From positions 1-64,000 of the forward strand of contig NZ_JACHBW010000013.1 in assembly GCF_014200455.1 (NCBI RefSeq): a stretch of DNA of 64,000 bases, written 5' to 3'. Position numbers and translations under genes: made by a program. How positions within the stretch are numbered: position 1 is the stretch's first letter; every line of letters starts with the position of its first letter. The notes under the pieces were generated by a model that searched no databases, was not told the DNA's origin, and saw only the letters and a program-made list of their open reading frames with translations. Of the stretch, positions 45,398-52,145 are shown in pieces. The DNA is from Paraburkholderia bannensis. GTDB taxonomy: Bacteria > Pseudomonadota > Gammaproteobacteria > Burkholderiales > Burkholderiaceae.

Positions 45398-45456
45398 CGC
45401 TTGACTCCTGGTTGAGATGGTGGAACGGTTATTGCGCTTTGGGAGCCTACTCCAGC

Positions 45457-46008
45457 ATGATTGACGATTTCACGAACACGCCCGCGGCGCTCGATTGTGC
45501 AGTACATCGCTTGCCCGACACCATGATCTGGCGCGCCTACGAGCCGGGCCGCGACGCCCAACCGCTCGCCGATTTGTTTCGCGCGGCGATTCTGACGCTT
45601 GCTGCATCGCACTACGACGCCGCGCAGCGCGAAGTCTGGGCCTCGGGCGCAGACGATCTCGCCGGTTTCGACGCGCGCCTGGCACGCGGGGTGACGCTTG
45701 TGGCATGCAGCAGCAGCGAGTACGCCGCGTTTGGTCAGCTTTTTCCCAGCGACCACGTGGAAATGCTGTATGTCGCGCCGGCGTGGACGCGCAGAGGCCT
45801 GGCGTCGGCGCTTATCGCACGTCTCGAGGCGATCTCGCGCGCGGCACAGGCCATTACGCTCGACACCGATGCGAGCGCGCTGGCGCGCCCTGTGTTCGAA
45901 CGGGCGGGCTTTTCGCTGGTGGCGCAGGAATCGGTGCGGCGCGGCAGCGTATCATTGCCGCGTTTTCATCTATGCAAACCGCTCAATGCGGTGTCTTTTT
46001 CAGGATGA
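45457..46008 (+). CDS. GNAT-family N-acetyltransferase
   Basis: A 183-residue acetyltransferase. The core GNAT pattern is visible: MIWRAYEPGRDAQPLADLFRAA, then VEMLYVAPAWTRRGLASALIARLEAISRA (acetyl-CoA pyrophosphate loop RRGLAS) and FERAGFSLVAQESV. The substrate is unknown. GGGAG lies 11 bases before the ATG at 45457; ATG at 45523 is a shorter alternative. Its stop lies only two bases from the next gene's start. Confidence 0.83.
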   Translation: MIDDFTNTPAALDCAVHRLPDTMIWRAYEPGRDAQPLADLFRAAILTLAASHYDAAQREVWASGADDLAGFDARLARGVTLVACSSSEYAAFGQLFPSDHVEMLYVAPAWTRRGLASALIARLEAISRAAQAITLDTDASALARPVFERAGFSLVAQESVRRGSVSLPRFHLCKPLNAVSFSG

Positions 46009-46010
46009 CC

Positions 46011-46529
46011 ATGTCTTTGAAGTTATCTCAACGTTGGGCAGGCATGCCGGTTCTGGTGTGCGCGGCGCTTGCCCTCGCGGGCTGCGACAAGCAGAACACG
46101 TCGGCGCCCGATCTCAGCAAGCAGTCGGCCGATGCGATGCAACAGGCTGCCCAGAACGCGGCGAGTCAGGCTGCTGCGCAGGCGGCGCAGACGCTCGACA
46201 AGGCGGCCAGTTTCGTGAACCAGCAAATCGGCGCAGCGCAGCAGAAGCTCGACGAAACGGCTTCGCAGACGCAGGCGCAAATCCAGTCGAAAAGCGCTAG
46301 CGCAAGCGCGTCGATTGCCGACAGCGCCAGCAGCGCCAATGCGTCCAGCGACGAACTCGCCTCGCAGGCGCGCGGTCAGTGGCGCGACGCGGCGAGTGCC
46401 GCGCACGCGCTGCTGGGCAATGCCGCCGCGGCCACCGGCACGGGCCTCTCACTGGCCGGGAGCTCCTTGCAGCGTTGGGCCGCGAGCAGTTCGGCGGCAG
46501 CCAGCGGCGCGTCGGGTTCGAACCAGTGA
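46011..46529 (+). CDS. Ala/Ser/Gln-rich predicted lipoprotein
   Basis: A 172-residue protein with a signal ending in lipobox LALAGC. After it comes a long helical, low-complexity region rich in Ala, Ser and Gln (QQAAQNAASQAAAQAAQ and similar), which could form a coiled coil. No known domain. The start at 46011 has CAGGA five bases upstream; ATG at 46005 overlaps the GNAT stop. It is probably in one operon with the acetyltransferase. Function unknown. Confidence 0.68.
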   Translation: MSLKLSQRWAGMPVLVCAALALAGCDKQNTSAPDLSKQSADAMQQAAQNAASQAAAQAAQTLDKAASFVNQQIGAAQQKLDETASQTQAQIQSKSASASASIADSASSANASSDELASQARGQWRDAASAAHALLGNAAAATGTGLSLAGSSLQRWAASSSAAASGASGSNQ

Positions 46530-46568
46530 GGCGTGCCGCACTACAACGAGCGCGCGCGGGGCGTGAGC

Positions 46569-46597
46569 TTGACACGGGAAATTAATGTATCTATGAT
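46569..46597 (+). promoter_or_regulatory. Promoter of the Rrf2 gene
   Basis: A perfect TTGACA box, a 17-base spacer and TATGAT. The -10 box lies inside an operator-like sequence shared with the next gene, so binding there would block RNA polymerase. The start site would be about 50 bases before the proposed GTG start. Confidence 0.8.
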
Positions 46598-46604
46598 GGT
46601 TACA
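46586..46604. promoter_or_regulatory. Rrf2 operator-like site, copy 1
   Basis: TGTATCTATGATGGTTACA overlaps the -10 region of the Rrf2 promoter. It matches copy 2 (47178-47196) at 17 of 19 positions. This placement suggests autorepression. Confidence 0.65.
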
Positions 46605-46653
46605 CTTCGATGTTGATCACCTATGCAGCCGTGCATTGCGCGGCCGATGTGTC

Positions 46654-47127
46654 GTGAATACGAGCAGCCGTTTCGCCTTTGCCGTCCATGTGCTCGCGCT
46701 GTTGGCGCTGCAGGAGGGCGCGCCGCTGTCGTCGGAGATGATCGCGGGCAGCGTGAACACGAATCCCGCGCTGATCCGGCGTCTTTTGACAATGCTGGCC
46801 AATGCGGGCCTCACCAGCTCGCAACTGGGGGCGGGCGGCGGAGCGCTGCTGGCGCGCGAGCCGCAGGCGATCAACCTGCTCGACATTTATCGTGCAGTGG
46901 ACGATGCGCAGCTTTTCGCCATGCATCGTGAAGAACCGAATCCGGCCTGCATGGTGGGGCGGCACATTCAGGTCGCGCTGCGCGGCATCATCGACGATGC
47001 GCAGCGTGCGATGGAAGCGTCGCTGGCCGCGCGCACGCTCGACCAGGTGGTCGACGAGATGCGGCACAGCGAGCGCAAGCTCGAACGCAGTAAAAGTACA
47101 CGCGGCGCATCGTCTGCCGCACGCTGA
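46654..47127 (+). CDS. Rrf2-family transcriptional regulator (YwnA-like)
   Basis: A 157-residue regulator. The N-terminal winged helix is NTSSRFAFAVHVLALLALQEGAPLSSEMIAGSVNTNPALIRRLLTMLANAGL, with the wing SQLGAGGGALLAREP. Only one Cys remains (NPACMVG), so it lacks the iron-sulfur Cys triad of IscR/NsrR. A GTG start at 46654 gives the expected N-terminus; TTG at 46636 is a longer option. It probably represses itself and the downstream NAD(P)-binding gene through the shared site. Confidence 0.85.
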   Translation: MNTSSRFAFAVHVLALLALQEGAPLSSEMIAGSVNTNPALIRRLLTMLANAGLTSSQLGAGGGALLAREPQAINLLDIYRAVDDAQLFAMHREEPNPACMVGRHIQVALRGIIDDAQRAMEASLAARTLDQVVDEMRHSERKLERSKSTRGASSAAR

Positions 47128-47144
47128 ACGTAGTGAAGTCATAC

Positions 47145-47166
47145 GCGGGGCTACGCCCCGCTTTTT
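47145..47166 (+). terminator. Terminator after the Rrf2 gene
   Basis: GCGGGGC and GCCCCGC form a 7-bp stem with a 3-base loop, followed by five T. It ends the Rrf2 transcript just before operator copy 2, so the next gene needs its own promoter. Confidence 0.82.
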
Positions 47167-47177
47167 GGGCCCTTAAA

Positions 47178-47196
47178 TGTAACTATCATGGTTACA
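47178..47196. promoter_or_regulatory. Rrf2 operator-like site, copy 2
   Basis: TGTAACTATCATGGTTACA is a perfect 6-base inverted repeat (TGTAAC / GTTACA) with a 7-base centre, 25 bases upstream of the NAD(P)-binding gene. It is nearly identical to copy 1. Confidence 0.7.
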
Positions 47197-47221
47197 TAAA
47201 ATTTCGATCTGGAGTCAATCA

Positions 47222-47866
47222 ATGAGCAAGTCGCTAAAAATCGCCCTGTTTGGTGCAACCGGAATGGTCGGTTCGCGCATCGCCGCCGAAGCGGCGCGAC
47301 GTGGCCATCAGGTCAGCGCACTCGTGCGCCAGCCCGAGCGCGTCGCGGCGGGCGCCAACGTAGAAGCCGTCAAGGTCGATCTGCTCGATGGCGCGCAAGT
47401 GGCAGCGGCCGTGCGCGGCCATGATGTGGTCGCGAGCGCCTATGCGCCGCCGATGAGCCAGCTCGACGATCTGCAGACGGCGAGCCATGCGCTGGTCGAG
47501 GGCACGCGCGCAGCGGGTCTGAAGCGCCTCGTGGTGGTGGGCGGCGCGGGCTCGCTGGAAGTCGCGCCGGGCCAGCAGCTCGTCGATACAGAAGGCTTTC
47601 CCGCAGCCTACAAGCCAATCGCGCTCGCGCACCGCGAGGCCTCCGCTTACTACCGCACGGTGTCGGACCTCGACTGGACGTTCTTCGCGCCGGCGGCGCT
47701 GATCGCTCCGGGCGAGCGCACCGGTAGCTTCCGCACCGGCGCGAACACGCTGATCGCCGATGCGAAAGGCGAAAGCCGCATTTCCGCCGAAGACTACGCC
47801 GTGGCCTTCGTGGATGAACTGGAGCAGGGCCGCTTCGTTCGCCAGATCGCCACTGTTGCTTACTGA
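47222..47866 (+). CDS. NAD(P)-binding atypical SDR (NmrA/YwnB-like)
   Basis: A 214-residue Rossmann protein. It has the cofactor motif ALFGATGMVGSRIAAEAARRGHQVSALVR at the N-terminus, LKRLVVVGGAGSLEV in the centre and DWTFFAPAALIAPGERTG near the end. This is the YwnB/NmrA-type oxidoreductase or redox-sensor fold. GGAG seven bases upstream sets the ATG. Its partner regulator and shared operator suggest induction by a stress signal sensed by the Rrf2 protein (inferred). Confidence 0.85.
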   Translation: MSKSLKIALFGATGMVGSRIAAEAARRGHQVSALVRQPERVAAGANVEAVKVDLLDGAQVAAAVRGHDVVASAYAPPMSQLDDLQTASHALVEGTRAAGLKRLVVVGGAGSLEVAPGQQLVDTEGFPAAYKPIALAHREASAYYRTVSDLDWTFFAPAALIAPGERTGSFRTGANTLIADAKGESRISAEDYAVAFVDELEQGRFVRQIATVAY

Positions 47867-47992
47867 TGGGCTGACGCGCTGCAAGCGCGCTTGCATTCGC
47901 TTGCAATCGCTTGCAATTTGCTCAGACCTGCGCGCGACCTCACGTGTGCGAGTGCGGCTACACTGGAACGTCCTGATTTTGCCGCTACGTCC

Positions 47993-50572
47993 ATGACTTC
48001 TTGTTCCGGACGGGACGAGGCGGGCGCGCAGGCGCCCGCCTGGCGTTCCGGCCTGCTTGCGCGCATCGCGCGCGCGGCGCGTACCTCGAGCCGCACGTCG
48101 TCCCCTGCGTTGTCCCCTGTGTCGTGCCTCAGCCTGCGCCTGTTTCGCCGGCTAGCCGTGCTGGGGATGTGGCTGGCGCTGGGCTGGGGCGCGATCGTCT
48201 CCGCTTCGGCACTGGCGGCGGGCCCCAGCGCTGCTGCCGTGCCGGTTTTGCCGGCGCTGCAAAGCCTCATCACGGGGGCGCCCGCGAGCGCATCGGGCGC
48301 TTCCGCCGCAGACGCGGCTTCCGCGCCATCGGCGGCCAGCCAGGCCGAATTCAACCGCTCGCTCGACAGCGTGATCTCCACGCTCGATAACGACCGCCAG
48401 CGCAACGCGCTGGTTTCCCAGCTCAAGAAGTTACGAAACGTCTCGGAAAACGCCGCGCCGGCGCCTGCGTCCGGCGTGGCGGCGGTCACCTCGGGCCTGC
48501 TTGGCGCGATTGCGTCGGGGCTGGCTTCGGTTGAAAGCGATGCACGCCACGGCAGCAGCCCGCTGCATTACTGGGGCAGCCGTTTTAGCGCGGCGGGCGT
48601 TGAGATTTACGCGCTCGCATCGGGCGGCGAAGGCGAAAGCCCGGGCCGCATCATCTTCGACATGGCCGCGATGCTGCTGGGCTGGGGCGCCTGCGCGGCG
48701 ATCCTGCGCTGGCTCGAACGCCGCCTGCTGCGGCGCTTTTCGGTGGATACGGGTTTGCGCCCCAATCCCACCACGATCGAGCTGCTGGTGTTCGTGCTGC
48801 ATCGCGTGGCGCCGTGGATCGTCGCCTTCGTCGGCGCGCTGGTGGTCGAGCGGGCGCTGCCGCAGGCACTCGGGCGCACGCTCGGCGTGGTGATCGCCTA
48901 TGCGATCGTCGCGGGCGCGGTGTTCTCGTCGATCTGCCTGATCATGTTTTCGCTGTTCGGCTCGGGCCATCGGCGGGTGGCGGTGCGCATCGTGATTCGC
49001 GATGCGCGTCGCCTGCTATGGGCCATCGGCATTTGCGCCGCGCTGGGCGATGCGGCCACCAATTACGAGGTCGCGCATCAGCTCGGCGTGAACCTGTCGG
49101 GGCTGGTGTCGACCTTTGCGAATATGACGGCGGCGGTGCTCACGGCGGCGTTTGCGATAGGCTTCCGGCGTCCGGTTGCGCATCTGATCCGCAACCGCAG
49201 CTATCAGTTGCGCCACGAACACAAGGCGCTCACCGAAGTGTTCGACGTACTCGCCTCGCTCTGGCAATTGCCGATGCTGCTGCTCGCCGTCGCTTCGATC
49301 ACGGCGACGGTAGGCGGGCTGAGCAGCAACGAGAATGTGCTGCAGATTTCGGTCGTCACCGCGCTGCTGCTGGTGCTCGCATTCTTTCTGTCGGCGGTGG
49401 TGCTGCGCATCACGCGCCCCGATCTGACGCGCGTGCGCCGGCGCTCGCCGTATCTGCGGCGGTTGCTGCGTTTCGCGGGCACGCTGCTCGTGCTGTTCGT
49501 GTGGCTCGCGTTTTTCGAATCTTGCGCGCGGCTCTGGGATATCTCGCTTGCGCGCATCATCGAAGCCAGCGTCGCCGCGCGCGGCATCGCTCACGCGATC
49601 TTTGCGATTCTGGCTACGGTATTCCTCGCGTGGCTCGTGTGGATCGTGATCGATACGGCGATTCTCGAAGCGCTCAACCCGAGCGGCCCGCGCACCAAGG
49701 GCCGCGCCCCCAGCACGCGCGCGCGCACCATGCTGCCGTTGGTGCGCAATGCGCTGCTCGTGTCGATTCTCACGATTGCGGGCATCGTCACGGCGGCGAA
49801 TCTGGGCATCAACGTGACGCCGCTGCTGGCGGGCGCGGGTGTGATCGGTCTGGCGATTGGTTTTGGCGCACAGTCGCTTGTCACCGACCTGATCACGGGC
49901 CTGTTCATCATCATCGAGGAAACCATTTCGGTGGGCGACTGGATCGACCTCGACAACGGTCACGCCGGCACCGTCGAGCATCTGTCGATTCGCACCGTAC
50001 GGTTGCGCGACGGGCAGGGCGCAATTCACTCGATCCCGTTCTCGCAGATCAAGATCGTGAAGAATCTCTCGCGCGATTTCGCCTTTGCCGTGTTCGAAGT
50101 GCGCGTGCCGTTTGCCGTCGATCTGGATACGGTCACGCGCATGATCCGCGAGACCGGTGCGGAACTGGTCGCCGATTTCCGTTATCGCCGCGAGATTCTC
50201 GGGCCCGTGGAAGTGTGGGGACTCGATCGCTTCGATCCGAACTGGATGGTCGTGAAAGGGCAGATCAAGACGCGCCCGCTGCAACAGTGGAGCGTGGCGC
50301 GCGCCTTCAATGCGCGCCTGAAGCGCCATATGGACGAGGCGGGCATCGAGATGCCGGTGCCGCAGATGCAGGTGCATATGTCGTCGCGCGGCGGCGACGA
50401 AGCCCAGCGCGAAGCGCCGGGCGCAGGGCAGACAGCGGCGCAGGCCCATGCGGAGGAAGCCGCGACGCGCTCCGTGGCGCGCGATGCGTCGCATGAACCG
50501 CGCCCTGCGCCGCCCCCAACCGCCAGCCCTGAGGGCGCGCCGCCGCAGATTCCTACCGCCGGGCGCAACTAG
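47993..50572 (+). CDS. Large MscS-family mechanosensitive channel
   Basis: An 859-residue membrane protein. After a hydrophobic export segment (about residues 50-75) there is a roughly 140-residue periplasmic part, then about ten membrane helices. The MscS pore/beta core follows: LGINVTPLLAGAGVIGLAIGFGAQSLVTDLITGLFIIIEE, then VGDWIDLDNGHAGTVEHLSIRTVRLRDGQG. The architecture recalls E. coli YbiO. The C-terminal 70 residues are Ala/Pro-rich and probably disordered. The ATG at 47993 is chosen over the 47891 opening. It gates ion flow upon hypoosmotic shock. Confidence 0.87.
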   Translation: MTSCSGRDEAGAQAPAWRSGLLARIARAARTSSRTSSPALSPVSCLSLRLFRRLAVLGMWLALGWGAIVSASALAAGPSAAAVPVLPALQSLITGAPASASGASAADAASAPSAASQAEFNRSLDSVISTLDNDRQRNALVSQLKKLRNVSENAAPAPASGVAAVTSGLLGAIASGLASVESDARHGSSPLHYWGSRFSAAGVEIYALASGGEGESPGRIIFDMAAMLLGWGACAAILRWLERRLLRRFSVDTGLRPNPTTIELLVFVLHRVAPWIVAFVGALVVERALPQALGRTLGVVIAYAIVAGAVFSSICLIMFSLFGSGHRRVAVRIVIRDARRLLWAIGICAALGDAATNYEVAHQLGVNLSGLVSTFANMTAAVLTAAFAIGFRRPVAHLIRNRSYQLRHEHKALTEVFDVLASLWQLPMLLLAVASITATVGGLSSNENVLQISVVTALLLVLAFFLSAVVLRITRPDLTRVRRRSPYLRRLLRFAGTLLVLFVWLAFFESCARLWDISLARIIEASVAARGIAHAIFAILATVFLAWLVWIVIDTAILEALNPSGPRTKGRAPSTRARTMLPLVRNALLVSILTIAGIVTAANLGINVTPLLAGAGVIGLAIGFGAQSLVTDLITGLFIIIEETISVGDWIDLDNGHAGTVEHLSIRTVRLRDGQGAIHSIPFSQIKIVKNLSRDFAFAVFEVRVPFAVDLDTVTRMIRETGAELVADFRYRREILGPVEVWGLDRFDPNWMVVKGQIKTRPLQQWSVARAFNARLKRHMDEAGIEMPVPQMQVHMSSRGGDEAQREAPGAGQTAAQAHAEEAATRSVARDASHEPRPAPPPTASPEGAPPQIPTAGRN

Positions 50573-50625
50573 GCGCGCGATGAAGTGATGGGGACGGTGA
50601 TGAGGAAAACGAAGCTGTGGCCGGA

Positions 50626-51231
50626 TCAGGCCGCGTGCAACTGCACGAGCGGCACGATGTCGTTCACGCCGGTGGCGATTTCCTCGGCCTGCACGCCATA
50701 AACATGCAGGGAGACGCACGGCCCGGCGGTATCGCCAAGGGCGCGCGAGAGCCGATGGATGCCCGCGCGTCCGCGTCCGCCGAAGGCCACCGCACCCGCT
50801 GAACGTGCATGCGCGCGCAGCACCGTCGCGCCGTCGCGCGCCGCATCCCATCGATAGAGCGTTTCGGTCAGCGTACCTTGCAGCACGGCGTAGCCGCACC
50901 AGGTACGGTGTGCGTGGATCGGGCTCGCCTGTCCCGGCAGCCAGACTAGCGCCGCGACCGCATAACGTCCCTGCGGGCAGGCCGCGACCAGATGCCGACT
51001 GTAGCGCGTGGCGCAGCCCTCGCGCTGGGAGGGCGTGACCAGCGCGGGATCGCGCCAGGCGAGGGCCAGAGCGGCGCGCATGCCCCGCGCGAAGACCGGG
51101 CAGCGCGACGGATCGTCGGGCGTGCTGCAGGCGTCAAAAGCCGCGTCGAGCGCAGCGCAAAGCCGTGCCACGGCGGCTTCGTGGTCTGAGGCTGCGGCCA
51201 GCAGCAGGGCGGGGTCGGTAGGGGCGTTCAA
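50626..51231 (-). CDS. Cysteine dioxygenase family protein
   Basis: A 201-residue cupin thiol dioxygenase. The iron ligands are His106 and His108 in LPGQASPIHAHRTWCGY and His159 in GIHRLSRALGD, with the SLHVYG strand after it. The enzyme oxidises cysteine (or 3-mercaptopropionate) with oxygen to the sulfinate. It is divergent from an Lrp-family gene whose product resembles the cysteine-responsive DecR, which supports cysteine as substrate. Confidence 0.9.
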   Translation of the reverse strand: MNAPTDPALLLAAASDHEAAVARLCAALDAAFDACSTPDDPSRCPVFARGMRAALALAWRDPALVTPSQREGCATRYSRHLVAACPQGRYAVAALVWLPGQASPIHAHRTWCGYAVLQGTLTETLYRWDAARDGATVLRAHARSAGAVAFGGRGRAGIHRLSRALGDTAGPCVSLHVYGVQAEEIATGVNDIVPLVQLHAA

Positions 51232-51321
51232 GGCATCTCTCGTCGCGTTCGTCTATACAGAGAGTTATAGCGCCCGATGCACAGAAAGAGTTTCCATTAT
51301 TTTTTGCGATGGCGGCGTAAA

Positions 51322-51338
51322 ATAGAAGAAATTTCTAT
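51322..51338. promoter_or_regulatory. Lrp-type palindromic operator between CDO and DecR-like gene
   Basis: ATAGAAGAAATTTCTAT is an inverted repeat (ATAGAA / TTCTAT) around a 5-base centre, fitting the Lrp/AsnC-type 15-base consensus form. It lies 18 bases before the regulator ATG and 91 bases from the CDO start. Confidence 0.65.
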
Positions 51339-51356
51339 CTTACGGGGTGGCGGCGA

Positions 51357-51815
51357 ATGGATATCATCGACAGAAAGCTCGTGGAGCTGCTGCAGCAGGA
51401 TGCGACCATGCCCGTCGCCGAGCTGGCGCAGCGCGTCAATCTTTCGCAGACGCCGTGCTGGAAGCGCGTGCAACGGCTCAAGGAAACCGGCGTGATACGC
51501 GCCCAGGTGGCGCTGTGCGATCCCAAGAAGCTGGGCGTGGGTACGACGGTATTCGTCAACGTGCGCACCAACCAGCACACCGAGGCCTGGGCGCAGACCT
51601 TCACGCGCGCGGTGCAGGATATTCCCGAGATCGTGGAGTGCTACCGCATGAGCGGCGAGACCGACTATCTGCTGCGCGTGGTGGTGTCGGATATCGACGA
51701 TTTCGACCGTGTCTACAAGCAGCTGATCCGCTCGGTGCCGCTGTTCGACGTGAGTTCGAGTTTCGCGATGGAGCAGATCAAGTATTCGACGGCGATGCCG
51801 GTGCGCGGCACCTGA
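51357..51815 (+). CDS. Lrp/AsnC regulator, DecR-like
   Basis: A 152-residue regulator whose motifs follow E. coli DecR (YbaO) closely. The helix-turn-helix is DRKLVELLQQDATMPVAELAQRVNLSQTPCWKRVQRL, the effector domain has YRMSGETDYLLRVVVSDI, and the end SSFAMEQIKYSTAMPV is nearly the DecR end. DecR activates cysteine detoxification in E. coli. Divergence from a cysteine dioxygenase gene makes control of that gene likely. Confidence 0.88.
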   Translation: MDIIDRKLVELLQQDATMPVAELAQRVNLSQTPCWKRVQRLKETGVIRAQVALCDPKKLGVGTTVFVNVRTNQHTEAWAQTFTRAVQDIPEIVECYRMSGETDYLLRVVVSDIDDFDRVYKQLIRSVPLFDVSSSFAMEQIKYSTAMPVRGT

Positions 51816-51931
51816 TGCGCGATTGCGCCGTCAGATTGTGATGCCCGCTATTGCTCGAACCGCAAGCCGTCTGCAAGGCGTCGCGGCGTAGAATGCCCGT
51901 TCTTTCCCCATCGCCGGACAGGCCAGGAACC

Positions 51932-52132
51932 ATGAACGATACGCGCAAGAAGAACCCCACCTTTGGCGTTGGCGTGATGATCGTAGTGGTGGTGCTCATC
52001 GTGATCGGCACCGTGCTGTTCAACGCGCTGCGCAGCAAGCGCGAGTACGACGCAACGGTTGGCGCGCAGACGTCGAGCGCCGCGTCGGGCGTCGCCGCGA
52101 GCGCGGCGCAGGCGCGCGGCGCGGCGCAATAG
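51932..52132 (+). CDS. Small single-pass membrane protein
   Basis: A 66-residue protein: a short basic N-terminus (MNDTRKKNPTFGVG), one strong helix (VMIVVVVLIVIGTVLFNAL) and an Ala/Ser-rich soluble tail. CCAGGA three bases upstream supports the ATG at 51932. Function unknown; it converges on the FUSC-type gene with 13 bases between stops. Confidence 0.6.
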   Translation: MNDTRKKNPTFGVGVMIVVVVLIVIGTVLFNALRSKREYDATVGAQTSSAASGVAASAAQARGAAQ

Positions 52133-52145
52133 AAAAAAACCGCGC

